From positions 1-38,857 of the forward strand of contig SECL01000031.1 in the NCBI GenBank assembly GCA_004173455.1: a DNA stretch of 38,857 bases. Direction: 5' to 3'. The notes below the pieces were generated by a model. It saw nothing but the letters and a program-made list of their open reading frames with translations. It did not search any database and was not told the origin of the DNA. Below are positions 16,100-24,677 of this stretch, in pieces. A program made the translations under genes and the position numbers. This DNA comes from Moraxellaceae bacterium. Its GTDB lineage: Bacteria; Pseudomonadota; Gammaproteobacteria; Pseudomonadales; Moraxellaceae. Each line of letters opens with the position of its first letter. The stretch's first letter is position 1.

Positions 16100-18448
16100 A
16101 TGATGAATCATTTTAGCAAGCCCGGTCGCAGTATATCTATGTCTAATAACCTTGCTGTAAGCCCTCCTTTTTTAAATAAGCCAGTTTTACAGCGCTCAAG
16201 CATGGCATTATCAATTGCCTGTATTTTTTATACTGGTTTTCAGGCCAACATAGCCCATGCCGAAACCTTGCCAGTAGCAGCCGCAGCCGCTGATCAAGCA
16301 CAATCAGAATCAGGGGAGCCAGCCAGCAATCGCGCCACCGCTGCCACTGCCATTGTCAGTCCAATTGCAGACTGCCAAAATAGCCAAATCCTGCAAACCG
16401 GACAAAACTGCGAGCTGACGCCTATTGTGGTCACGGCCAGCAATCCGCAAAACACGCAGGCCTACCTGATTCAGGCCAATCCCAAACAGCCGATCCAGCC
16501 GGTGCCAGCCACCGATGGCGCGGATTATCTCAAGCACATTGCCGGCTTTAATGCGATTCGCAATGGCGGCACCAATGGCGATGCGGTGTTTCGCGGTATG
16601 TTTGGTTCGCGCTTGAGAATTTTAACCAATGGCAGTGAAATGCTGGGTGCCTGTCCCAACCGGATGGACGCGCCAACCTCGTATATTGCCCCGCAAAACT
16701 TTGATGAAATTACCGTGGTTAAGGGCCCACAAACGGTCTTGTTTGGCGCTGCATCTGCCGCTACCGTGAGCTTTGCCCGTACGCCGACGCGTTTTGAGCA
16801 GGACACCATTACGGGGCAGGCCAGTGTCATGGCCGCATCCAACCAGCGGTTTGACAATGATATTGAAACCATCTTGGGTAACCAGCAGGGTTCCATTCGC
16901 CTCAATGCCAATACCTCGGAATCCGATGACTACAAGGATGGCAATGGCAAGCGAGTGCCTGCCAAATGGCGCAAGTGGAACGCCGACATCACCGCCACCT
17001 ATACGCCCACCGATGATCGCTGGCTTGAGCTGAGCGCGGGCAAGGGCGATGGCGAAGCGCGCTATGCCGGTCGCAGCATGGATGGCAGCCAGTTTTTGCG
17101 TGAAAGTGTGGGCCTGCGCTTTGAGCAAAAAAACCTGTCACCGTGGCTACAAAAACTCGAAGGGCAGCTCAACTACAACAATGCCGACCACATCATGGAC
17201 AATTTTACCTTGCGCAGTCCCAGCCCGATGGATATGGGGGGCGAGCATGCGCATGGTTCAGGTGCAATGGATGGCATGAGTGGTATGGATGATATGGACA
17301 GCTCGAATGGCATGAGCATGGGCAGTATGGACTCAGCTATGGCCATGCAACTGGCGCGTAAAACCATCAGTGGCCGTCTGGCCGCTACCCTTAATTGGCT
17401 GGATTACACGCTGGTCACCGGGCTGGATGCCAGCCATAGTGAACACAAGGGGCGCATGGGCGGACAATATACTTATAACGATATGCCGTGGGATAAGGAT
17501 GCCGAGTTTGAACAAAGCGGTGTGTTTGCCGAGCTGAGCAAACCGTTAAGCGACACCCGCAAGATCACCACCGGCCTGCGCATCGACCAGCATGAAGTCA
17601 AATATCTGGCGCATGATGCTGCCACGGAAGCCTATCCCACGCCGTATGGCAAGACCCGCACTGAAACCCTGCCCAGCGGCTTTATCCGGCTGGAAAATAG
17701 CTGGCCAGCACAACACCTGAATGGCTACGTGGGCGTGGGGCATGTCGAGCGCATGCCGGACTACTGGGAGCTGTTTACCCCGGTGCATAGTGGCAGCAGC
17801 AGCGCCTTTTTGGCGGTTAAGCCGGAACAAACCACCCAGCTGGATCTGGGCTTAAGCCATAAGGCAGGGCCATGGTCGAGCTGGATTTCCGCCTATGCGG
17901 GTCGGATTAATAATTTTATCCTGATTAGCTATCACCATCATGAAGGGCATACCGGAAACAGCGCCGGTGCCAAAAACATTGATGCCACCATTGCCGGTGC
18001 AGAAGCCGGCACAGCCTATAAGATTAATGACAATCTGACGGCTGACCTAAACGTCGCGTATGGCTGGGGTCGCAACGACAGTGACAGCCTGCCATTACCG
18101 CAGATTGCGCCACTGGATGCCCGCATTGGCCTAACCTACCAGCAGGATCGGTTGAGCGTGGGCAGCTTGCTGCGTCTGGTAGACCGGCAGGATCGGGTGG
18201 CGCTCAATCAAGGCAACATTGTCGGCTATGACCTTGGCAAAAGTAGCGGATTTGGGGTGCTGTCCGTCAATGCAGCCTATCAGTTTAATCCCATGCTGAA
18301 CCTGAGTATTGGGATCGACAACGTGCTGGATAAAGCCTACAGCGAGCACTTAAATCGTGCGGGCAATTCAGCCTTTGGTTATGCATCCAATGAAATCATC
18401 CATGAAATGGGCAGAAATTTCTGGGCTAAGCTCACGATTAAATATTAA
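16100..18448 (+). CDS. oprC: TonB-dependent copper receptor (OprC family)
   Basis: The 782-residue outer-membrane barrel imports copper using TonB energy. A long N-terminal leader ends at a probable AHA cleavage site near residue 53. A TonB box TPIVVTA is followed by the plug domain (FNAIRNGGTNGDAVFRGMFGS onward) and a 22-strand-type barrel. The plug carries CPNRM (Cys185-Met189), the CxxxM copper motif described for P. aeruginosa OprC. An extracellular-loop segment at about 372-415 is rich in Met, His and Asp (MDMGGEHAHG, then many GM/DM repeats) and could gather Cu(I). The C-terminus ends FWAKLTIKY, a barrel signal. Several start codons are possible (16100, 16103, 16139). Confidence 0.92.
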   Translation: MMNHFSKPGRSISMSNNLAVSPPFLNKPVLQRSSMALSIACIFYTGFQANIAHAETLPVAAAAADQAQSESGEPASNRATAATAIVSPIADCQNSQILQTGQNCELTPIVVTASNPQNTQAYLIQANPKQPIQPVPATDGADYLKHIAGFNAIRNGGTNGDAVFRGMFGSRLRILTNGSEMLGACPNRMDAPTSYIAPQNFDEITVVKGPQTVLFGAASAATVSFARTPTRFEQDTITGQASVMAASNQRFDNDIETILGNQQGSIRLNANTSESDDYKDGNGKRVPAKWRKWNADITATYTPTDDRWLELSAGKGDGEARYAGRSMDGSQFLRESVGLRFEQKNLSPWLQKLEGQLNYNNADHIMDNFTLRSPSPMDMGGEHAHGSGAMDGMSGMDDMDSSNGMSMGSMDSAMAMQLARKTISGRLAATLNWLDYTLVTGLDASHSEHKGRMGGQYTYNDMPWDKDAEFEQSGVFAELSKPLSDTRKITTGLRIDQHEVKYLAHDAATEAYPTPYGKTRTETLPSGFIRLENSWPAQHLNGYVGVGHVERMPDYWELFTPVHSGSSSAFLAVKPEQTTQLDLGLSHKAGPWSSWISAYAGRINNFILISYHHHEGHTGNSAGAKNIDATIAGAEAGTAYKINDNLTADLNVAYGWGRNDSDSLPLPQIAPLDARIGLTYQQDRLSVGSLLRLVDRQDRVALNQGNIVGYDLGKSSGFGVLSVNAAYQFNPMLNLSIGIDNVLDKAYSEHLNRAGNSAFGYASNEIIHEMGRNFWAKLTIKY

Positions 18449-18567
18449 TGTCGTTTACTGAGTATAGGCTGCAATGGCCGTTATTGATTGAGGCCTAGTG
18501 GCTCTATCAGTGGTTTGTTTTGCCTTGTAGCAGAAGCCATTCAAACGCGGTTGGAAACCACGAAAAC

Positions 18568-18591
18568 GGTGCAGGGAATGCACCATTTTTT
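18568..18591 (+). terminator. Rho-independent terminator after oprC
   Basis: GGTGCA (18568-18573) and TGCACC (18579-18584) form a 6-bp stem with a 5-base loop, followed by ATTTTTTA, 120 bases past the oprC stop. Confidence 0.65.
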
Positions 18592-18620
18592 ACCTGCAAA
18601 AACTGATCGGAAACCACAAT

Positions 18621-18644
18621 AAAAAATGCCTGAAAATTGCAGGC
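18621..18644 (-). terminator. Minus-strand hairpin with T-run
   Basis: On the minus strand GCCTG pairs with CAGGC across a 7-base loop and is followed by ATTTTTT. No minus-strand gene upstream needs it, so it may be an antitermination element or chance. Confidence 0.35.
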
Positions 18645-18853
18645 TAAAGCTCTTGTAACGCCGCATAAATACAGGCAAAATCCGCGTTTTACAGGCTGTG
18701 TTCTGCGCAAATTCAGGCAGCATGTTAAGATAGTGAAATGATTCGTTAATACTATGTTGTTTTACTTGAACCTTTTGAGTAAACGCTACATAGTAAAAAC
18801 CTCTTCGCGGCCTAACCATTGGCTACTTTTTGTTTTTCTAATCGCCGAGTTAA

Positions 18854-20029
18854 ATGCCCATGCGCCTTGAAAACTACTGTTCACCCGAAGAATGGGACAA
18901 AATTCAGGAATTCTCTAAAGACAAAGAGACCCCATTCCTGGTGGTGGACCTGGAAGTTATTCGCCAAAAATACCAAGAGCTCACCACCTGCTTTCCGATT
19001 GCTAAAGTATTTTATGCACTGAAAGCCAATCCGGGCGCTCCCGTGGTCAACCTGCTGCGTGAACTGGGTTCAAATTTTGATATTGCATCCATTTTTGAAC
19101 TGAACCGTGTGCTGGAATGTAATGTAGAGCCAGATCGTATTTCTTATGGCAATACCATCAAGAAAGCCGCACACATCAAATATGCCTATGACAAGGGCGT
19201 GCGTTTGTTTGCCACCGATTCCAAGGCCGACCTGCAAAATATTGCGGAACAGGCACCCGGTTCCAAGATTTTTGTGCGCATTCTGGTCGAAGGTGGCGAA
19301 ACAGCGGAGTGGCCATTGTCGCGCAAGTTTGGCTGTCACCCGGACATGGCGATTGACCTGCTGGTACAGGCCAAAAACCTAGGTTTAGTGCCTTATGGCA
19401 TTTCATTCCATGTGGGCAGCCAGCAAAAAGACATCGCGGTATGGGATGCGGCCTTATCCAAAGTCAAATACATGTTTGACTGGATGAAGTTTGAAGAAGA
19501 CGTAAGCCTCAAGATGATTAATATGGGCGGCGGTTTTCCGGCCAACTATATTTCCGAGGTCAACCCGATCCAGATTTATGCCGAAGAAATCCTGCGCTAT
19601 TTGCATGATGACCATGGCGATGACCTGCCAGAAATCATTTTGGAGCCGGGTCGTTCGCTAGTGGGTGAATCCGGCGTGCTGGTGTCCGAAGTGGTGCTGA
19701 TTTCGCGCAAATCACGCACCGACTTAAATCGCTGGGTGTATCTGGATGTTGGTTTGTTCCAAGGGTTAATTGAAACTCTGGGCGAAGCGATCAAGTATCC
19801 GATTTATACCCCGAAAATGGATGAGCGTGTTCAGGAAGGCACCGTGGTGCTGGCTGGCCCAACCTGTGACTCTGCCGATATCATGTATGAAAACTCGCAT
19901 TACCAGCTGCCACTGAATCTGGCAGTAGGTGATCGCTTGTACTGGCTGACTACGGGTGCATATACCAACTCGTATTCTTCGGTTGAGTTTAACGGCTTCC
20001 CACCATTGGCAACCTATTATCTGAAATAA
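18854..20029 (+). CDS. PLP-dependent ornithine/lysine decarboxylase (alanine-racemase fold)
   Basis: The 391-residue enzyme belongs to the group IV (fold type III) decarboxylases. It converts ornithine to putrescine or lysine to cadaverine. PLP lysine Lys57 lies in YALKANP. Further motifs are FHVGSQ, the glycine loop MGGGFPA, EPGRSLV, and catalytic Cys338 in GPTCDSAD, contributed across the dimer interface. The C-terminal beta domain ends GAYTNSYSSVEFNGF, close to ornithine decarboxylases. Substrate preference cannot be fixed from these motifs. It is monocistronic, with a strong terminator 14 bases past the stop. Its last 19 coding bases and terminator are partly repeated about 1 kb downstream. 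Confidence 0.92.
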   Translation: MPMRLENYCSPEEWDKIQEFSKDKETPFLVVDLEVIRQKYQELTTCFPIAKVFYALKANPGAPVVNLLRELGSNFDIASIFELNRVLECNVEPDRISYGNTIKKAAHIKYAYDKGVRLFATDSKADLQNIAEQAPGSKIFVRILVEGGETAEWPLSRKFGCHPDMAIDLLVQAKNLGLVPYGISFHVGSQQKDIAVWDAALSKVKYMFDWMKFEEDVSLKMINMGGGFPANYISEVNPIQIYAEEILRYLHDDHGDDLPEIILEPGRSLVGESGVLVSEVVLISRKSRTDLNRWVYLDVGLFQGLIETLGEAIKYPIYTPKMDERVQEGTVVLAGPTCDSADIMYENSHYQLPLNLAVGDRLYWLTTGAYTNSYSSVEFNGFPPLATYYLK

Positions 20030-20036
20030 CATTCAG
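20011..20036 (+). repeat. Direct repeat, upstream copy (decarboxylase 3' end)
   Basis: These 26 bases span the last six full codons and the stop of the decarboxylase plus a few bases. They recur with one mismatch (position 4, C versus T) at 21018-21043. In both copies a terminator of related sequence follows. Confidence 0.9.
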
Positions 20037-20042
20037 ACTCCT

Positions 20043-20073
20043 AAAAGCCGTGTCAGTTGACGCGGCTTTTTTA
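20043..20073 (+). terminator. Rho-independent terminator of the decarboxylase gene
   Basis: AAAGCCGTGTCA pairs with TGACGCGGCTTT (12 bp with one G-U pair) over a 2-base gap, followed by a T-run. It is related to the hairpin at 21053-21084. Confidence 0.88.
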
Positions 20074-20101
20074 TTTTAGTGCTAAGAAATTGTGAGACTA
20101 G

Positions 20102-20986
20102 ATGATGAATATGTCTCGATTGACTAATTTTTTTATTATAGTGATTGGTAGTATTTTCTGGATTTTTGTACTGAACTGGATGATAAGTGACCTAACAGGA
20201 ACAAGAAAGAAACAATATCCAGATGCCATCGAGATAAAAGCACAGCGGGAAATACAGGAGATGAATGTTGTATCTAATAATAAATTGTTAAGGTTGCGTC
20301 TGCTAGGTTGTTATTTTAGAGATCCAAATTCGAGGCAAGTCGCTGTAAATACAAGACATTCTAAAATTCCATTTTTAAATAAAAAAGCGTTTTTTGGCTG
20401 GCAATTTTTACAATATCCCTTGTACACTTTTTCAGGCAATACCACGGATCAATATAATTGCATACCTGCAAGCTATAAAAATCCAGCTTTCTTGTGGATA
20501 GACGGCGTCGATAATTATCATGGAAGTTATAAAAATAATGCTCATAAAATCAGTGATTACGATAGGAATTCTAAAGTTAAATGGGGAACTTTTTTAGGTA
20601 AAAAGAATAATATGGAGTTACACAGAAGTGTTGACACGTATTATTTGTCTGTAGGTAATTTCTCAAATAAAAAGCATGACTTGATTATTAGCTATAAACC
20701 TAAGAATTTTAATCAACCTGCTGACTGGATGTATAGCTTTGTAGAAGTGGAAACATTTCTAGGTAATGATTTTAGTATTGGCTATAAGGTATATTTATCA
20801 AAACTTCTTGCCAAGGATCCGATATCAGCAGGCAAATATGATAACCAGTTTGTAGAGGATTTTGTGCAGGTCATCCAGCGTGGTGATGATATCTTAGATC
20901 ACCCAGAGATTATTGAAAAATTTATTGATAATAACGAGCGAGTGATGAAGTACGTTCATTCAATCTCAGAAGAAGTAAAGCGGTGA
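20102..20986 (+). CDS. Orphan membrane-anchored protein in a repeat-bracketed insert
   Basis: The 294-residue product starts MMNMSRLTNFF and has one N-terminal hydrophobic helix (about 8-28, FFIIVIGSIFWIFVLNWMI). A mainly polar region rich in Asn, Lys and Tyr follows, so it is probably an inner-membrane-anchored protein with one soluble domain. I recognise no family or catalytic motif. The gene is clearly AT-richer and uses more AAA/AAT/TTT codons than its neighbours, suggesting recent arrival. It sits alone between two copies of the decarboxylase 3' end and terminator. Initiation is uncertain: the ATGs at 20102, 20105 and 20111 share a weak ribosome site. Confidence 0.7.
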   Translation: MMNMSRLTNFFIIVIGSIFWIFVLNWMISDLTGTRKKQYPDAIEIKAQREIQEMNVVSNNKLLRLRLLGCYFRDPNSRQVAVNTRHSKIPFLNKKAFFGWQFLQYPLYTFSGNTTDQYNCIPASYKNPAFLWIDGVDNYHGSYKNNAHKISDYDRNSKVKWGTFLGKKNNMELHRSVDTYYLSVGNFSNKKHDLIISYKPKNFNQPADWMYSFVEVETFLGNDFSIGYKVYLSKLLAKDPISAGKYDNQFVEDFVQVIQRGDDILDHPEIIEKFIDNNERVMKYVHSISEEVKR

Positions 20987-21017
20987 GAATAAAGGCAGAT
21001 GGGCGAAAGATATTTTA

Positions 21018-21043
21018 AACTTATTATCTGAAATAACATTCAG
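21018..21043 (+). repeat. Direct repeat, downstream copy
   Basis: It matches 20011-20036 at 25 of 26 positions, including TATTATCTGAAATAACATTC, although no decarboxylase reading frame precedes it here. It lies 31 bases past the orphan ORF stop and directly before a second copy of the terminator. Confidence 0.9.
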
Positions 21044-21052
21044 TAAAGTGTG

Positions 21053-21084
21053 AAAAAGCCGTGTCGATGGATGCGGCTTTTTTT
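21053..21084 (+). terminator. Rho-independent terminator, second copy of the decarboxylase type
   Basis: AAAAAGCCGT pairs with GCGGCTTTTT (one G-U pair), followed by extra Ts. The GAAAAAGCCGTGTC arm resembles the terminator at 20043, supporting common origin. Confidence 0.85.
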
Positions 21085-21210
21085 ATGCCAATTTTTTACT
21101 CAAAATTTATTCAACAGTTTATACAAAGTTTTATTCAATCATAAAAATTAAAGTATTTACTCTAAAAAAGTAGCATAATAAATCTTCTAATAATAAGCCA
21201 AGGAAGCAAC

Positions 21211-22869
21211 ATGACTCAGTCGGCCTATGATTTTGTCATTATTGGTGGTGGTTCAGCAGGTTGCGTGCTGGCTGGCCGCCTGTCAGAAGACCCTAATGTG
21301 TCGGTGTGCCTGCTGGAAGCCGGTGGCAATGGCAACAACTGGATGGTCAATACGCCTGCCGCAGCAGTGCTGAGCATTCCCACCCGCCTCAACAACTGGG
21401 CGTTTGAAACCATTGCCCAGCCTGGCTTAAATGGGCGCAAAGGCTACCAGCCGCGTGGCAAGGGATTAGGCGGCAGCTCGGCCATTAATGCCATGGTGTA
21501 TGTGCGGGGTCACCGCGATGACTACGACCAATGGGCGGCACTGGGCAATCCGGGCTGGTCATATGATGAAGTGCTGCCGTACTTTAAAAAATCCGAGCAC
21601 AACGAGCGCATTGACAATGAATACCATGGTCAGCATGGGCCACTCAATGTCAGCGACCTGCAAACCGATAATCCCTTGCAGCAAACCTATTTAGAAGCTG
21701 CGCAGCAAGCCGGCTATCCCCTGAATGATGACTTTAATGGCGCCACGCAGGAAGGCTTGGGCGTGTATCAGGTCACCCAGAAAAATGGCGAACGCTGGAG
21801 TGCTGCGCGGGCTTATCTGCTGCCGCATCTAGGGCAGCGCCCCAACCTGCATGTAATTACGCAGGCTTCCGTCACCCGCATTTTAATTGAAAACAACCGC
21901 GCCACAGGCGTTGAATATCGCCAGCAGAAAAAACTGTATACAGTACAGGCGCGTTGTGAAGTCTTGCTGTCGGCAGGTGCTTTCCAGTCGCCGCAAATCC
22001 TGATGCTGTCCGGCATTGGCGCACGTGCCGAGCTGGAACAGCATGGTATCAAGGTGAACAAAGATTTGCCGGGTGTGGGCAAAAATCTGCATGATCATCC
22101 TGACTTTATTTTTGGCTACAAAGTCAAACTGATTGGCGGCACGTTTGGCCTGTCTCCGGCGGGTACTTTTGACCTGATGAAACAGTTGCGCTTGTACCGC
22201 AGCAATCGTCGCGGCCTGATCACCACCAATTTTGCCGAATGTGGCGGCTTTTTAAAAACCCGTCCCGAGCTGGACAAGCCCAACCTGCAATTGCATTTTG
22301 TGGTGGCGCTGGTGGATAACCATGCGCGCACCATGCATGGCGGTCATGGCATTTCCTGTCATGTCTGTTTGCTCAATCCACGCAGCCGCGGTTCGGTGCA
22401 AATCAGTGGGCCAACGATTGATGACCCGATCCTGATTGACTTTAAGTTTTTAGAAGACGAGCAGGACATGCAGGATATGGTCGATGGCTTTAAGGTCACC
22501 AAAAAACTGATGGATGCCCCGGCTTTTGCCCCGATTATCAAGCAGGATATTTTCTCAGGTCACGTCAAAACCGATGATGACATCCGCGAGTTGTTGCGCC
22601 AGCGGGTTGACACCGTATATCACCCGGTTGGTAGCTGCAAGATGGGCATTGATGGCATGGCAGTGGTTGATCCTGAACTCAAGGTTTATGGCATTGATGG
22701 CTTGCGCGTGGTGGATGCCTCGGTCATGCCCAATGTGGTGAATGGCAATACCAATGCGCCCACCATTATGATTGCCGAAAAAGCCGTCGATATGATCCGC
22801 AAAACCCATCAGGCGCAGTTTGCGCAAGATGCAGACAAGCTGGCGATTGCTGAAGTGGTGTATGCCTGA
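21211..22869 (+). CDS. GMC-family FAD alcohol/choline dehydrogenase (AlkJ/BetA-like)
   Basis: The 552-residue flavoenzyme has the N-terminal FAD site VIIGGGSAGCVLAGRLSEDP with an acidic strand end (LLEAGG). GMC signature 1 is GRGKGLGGSSAINAMVYVRG-like (here PRGKGLGGSSAINAMVYVRG) and signature 2 lies around GAFQSPQILMLSGIG. The catalytic pair is His471 in YHPVGSCKMG and Asn513 in NGNTNAP. Overall architecture is close to AlkJ, a membrane-associated alcohol dehydrogenase of alkane metabolism, and to choline dehydrogenase. No betB or betI accompanies it, which favours an aliphatic alcohol as substrate (inference). An AAGGAAG ribosome site precedes the ATG. The gene is monocistronic. Confidence 0.88.
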   Translation: MTQSAYDFVIIGGGSAGCVLAGRLSEDPNVSVCLLEAGGNGNNWMVNTPAAAVLSIPTRLNNWAFETIAQPGLNGRKGYQPRGKGLGGSSAINAMVYVRGHRDDYDQWAALGNPGWSYDEVLPYFKKSEHNERIDNEYHGQHGPLNVSDLQTDNPLQQTYLEAAQQAGYPLNDDFNGATQEGLGVYQVTQKNGERWSAARAYLLPHLGQRPNLHVITQASVTRILIENNRATGVEYRQQKKLYTVQARCEVLLSAGAFQSPQILMLSGIGARAELEQHGIKVNKDLPGVGKNLHDHPDFIFGYKVKLIGGTFGLSPAGTFDLMKQLRLYRSNRRGLITTNFAECGGFLKTRPELDKPNLQLHFVVALVDNHARTMHGGHGISCHVCLLNPRSRGSVQISGPTIDDPILIDFKFLEDEQDMQDMVDGFKVTKKLMDAPAFAPIIKQDIFSGHVKTDDDIRELLRQRVDTVYHPVGSCKMGIDGMAVVDPELKVYGIDGLRVVDASVMPNVVNGNTNAPTIMIAEKAVDMIRKTHQAQFAQDADKLAIAEVVYA

Positions 22870-22891
22870 TGGCAGGGATAGTGGAGTGAGT

Positions 22892-22930
22892 GATCCGGTG
22901 CTGGCAGTTTGGCTGTGGCACCGGATCGGT
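22892..22930. terminator. Bidirectional hairpin between convergent GMC and ClC genes
   Basis: GATCCGGTGC (22892-22901) and GCACCGGATC (22918-22927) form a perfect 10-bp stem around a 16-base loop, followed by GGTTTATT. It lies in the 61-base gap between two convergent stop codons. Confidence 0.65.
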
Positions 22931-24175
22931 TTATTCACCCGATTGATCTTTGTTGTAATAGTTAGGCCGCTGAATGCGATACAGGCCGCAATTGCCAGAA
23001 AACAAATAGGCAAACAGGCAGGCAATAATGGCATAGGTGGCAATGGATGAGCCAAACAGCTCAATCGCCAGCACAATTGAGGTCAGCGGTGCTTTACTGG
23101 CACCTGAAAAAATGCCCACCAGCCCAAGCCCGGCCAGTAGTGAAAATGACACCGGTAAAATCAAACCCAGTGCATTGCCCAAAGTCGTGCCCACAAAGAA
23201 CAGCGGGGTAATTTCGCCGCCCTTAAAGCCTGAACCCAGCGTTAAGGCGGTAAATACCGTTTTGTACAGAAAATCATACACCGGCTGCTGGATATAAAAC
23301 GAGGACACAATAGTACGCACGCCCAGCCCGTTGTAGTCGGTATTACTGACCAGCAGGGTGAGCAGCATAATCAGCAGGCCACCCAGCATGGGACGAAACG
23401 GCATATAGCGGATATATCGCTTGAACACCGCACTTACTGCATGAATGGAAAAAATAAACAGCCGTGCCGCCAGCCCAAAACAAATTCCGGCCAGCATCAC
23501 ACTCAGTACTGAATTGACGCCCAGTGCTGGAATCTGGGCAATTTTATAATATTCATGCGGATGGACAATGTGTACCCATTTGGGCACTTCGGCAGCCACA
23601 ATGGCGGACAAAAAACACGGAAAGACTGCCGAATAGCGCAAACTGCCCAGCGCAGTGATTTCCAGTCCGAAAAATGCCCCAGCCAGCGGTGTGCCAAAAA
23701 TCGACGCAAACCCCGAACCAATACTGGCAATCAAAAATATTTTACGATTGTCTGAATGCACCCGGAAGATTTGTGCCAGATGATCGGACAATGCCCCGGA
23801 GAGTTGTACTGCAGGGGCTTCACGTCCGGCTGAACCACCAAACAACTGTGTCACAATGGTGCTTAAAAACACTAGCGGGCTCATGCGCTTGGGAATAAAC
23901 GCCCGTGGCTGATGAATCTCATCAATCAGCAAATGCGTGCCCTTTTCAATCGGCGTGCCCAGCTTATAAAACAGATAGCCCATGGCCAGACCAATCAGCG
24001 GCAATAAAAAGATAAACCACTGATGACCAGAGCGCACGTCAGTAGCCAGATCAAAACAGATATAAACCAGCGTGGATGCCCCACCCGAAACCAGCCCGAT
24101 TGCCAGTGAAGCGGCCAGCCAGTACAAGGTATAGCGAATAATTTGACTGTACTCGGATGAAGGAAAAATTTTCAT
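22931..24175 (-). CDS. ClC-family chloride channel/anion antiporter
   Basis: The 414-residue inner-membrane protein has about ten membrane helices. The gating-glutamate motif is present as GSAGREAPAVQ (Glu119), followed by ASIGSGFASIFGTPLAGAFFGLE and, near the C-terminus, GSGFKGGEITPLFFVGTTLG, a clear ClC selectivity loop. The first loop, usually GSGxP with a chloride-coordinating serine, reads PIEKGTHLLIDEIH here. It resembles the fluoride-type and related ClC branches that lack that serine. Substrate (chloride, fluoride or other anion) is therefore uncertain. No CBS domains are present. I looked for a fluoride riboswitch upstream and did not find one on the coding strand. Confidence 0.85.
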   Translation of the reverse strand: MKIFPSSEYSQIIRYTLYWLAASLAIGLVSGGASTLVYICFDLATDVRSGHQWFIFLLPLIGLAMGYLFYKLGTPIEKGTHLLIDEIHQPRAFIPKRMSPLVFLSTIVTQLFGGSAGREAPAVQLSGALSDHLAQIFRVHSDNRKIFLIASIGSGFASIFGTPLAGAFFGLEITALGSLRYSAVFPCFLSAIVAAEVPKWVHIVHPHEYYKIAQIPALGVNSVLSVMLAGICFGLAARLFIFSIHAVSAVFKRYIRYMPFRPMLGGLLIMLLTLLVSNTDYNGLGVRTIVSSFYIQQPVYDFLYKTVFTALTLGSGFKGGEITPLFFVGTTLGNALGLILPVSFSLLAGLGLVGIFSGASKAPLTSIVLAIELFGSSIATYAIIACLFAYLFSGNCGLYRIQRPNYYNKDQSGE

Positions 24176-24677
24176 AAGTCAGTCAAAAGCCCTCAAAAGC
24201 GATGGCCAGATAAACCGCTTGCGCAAGCAGTATCAGGCGGATGGAAGCAGGCTTTTATCATACGCCTAAAAGTAACAAAATATTTGCCTTAAACGTAAAA
24301 TCTTGGCGTATTGGCATACAAAATCCTAAACAAAAGCTCTGAACAAAAGCCGCCAAGAAGTACCGCCATGGATTGCCTTAAAAACCTAAGCGCACCCTGC
24401 GTGTTGTGCCAGACGATTTGGCCAAACCGTTGTCGCAAGTTAGGCGGCTGTCAGGTGAGGAGGTTAAGGTGAAGTGCTCAACTTTCGCCGATATACTGCT
24501 TTTCATAGAATAAAAATTGTACAACCCTCAATCGCAAATAAAATTCATGCTAAAATGAACAGTACTCACATCTGCTGTATTTTTCCTGTCTGAACATGAT
24601 CTGCCGTAGTAGCATCTGCCTGTTCAGCCTGTCTATTTCGTTTTGCCAGTCCGTTTGCCATTCAAAGAGTTGCCAGC
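24176..24677. other. Gene-poor 502-base region between ClC and ygiQ
   Basis: No convincing gene is present. A GCTTGCGCAAGC palindrome lies at 24218-24229. A 34-codon ORF at 24368-24472 (starting MDCLKNLSAPCVLCQ, with five cysteines) has no clear ribosome site. Promoters for the two divergent genes should lie here. A GTGAGGAGG purine run near 24456 is not followed by a usable ORF. Confidence 0.4.

Larger units (their letters stand above)
18449..18853. other. Intergenic region between oprC and the decarboxylase
   Basis: This 405-base gap contains two hairpins on opposite strands (listed separately) and two copies of GGAAACCAC (18553-18561 and 18609-18617). Open frames on the minus strand here look like chance. 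The decarboxylase promoter should lie in the AT-rich 18720-18840 part, but I could not define it. Confidence 0.4.

Noticed and set aside
18541-18819. 92-codon minus-strand ORF between oprC and the decarboxylase
   Set aside because: It has no ribosome site, atypical amino-acid content and two hairpins inside; it looks like chance in an intergenic region.
24190-24260. Possible fluoride riboswitch (GCGATGG, AAACCGC, hairpin) near the ClC gene
   Set aside because: The matching order occurs on the plus strand while the ClC gene is on the minus strand, and the expected pairing between the GATGG segment and the downstream strand fails.
24368-24472. 34-codon Cys-rich ORF resembling a ComF zinc-finger start
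   Set aside because: The similarity is limited to a CxxC pair, there is no ribosome site, and no further ComF sequence follows in any frame.
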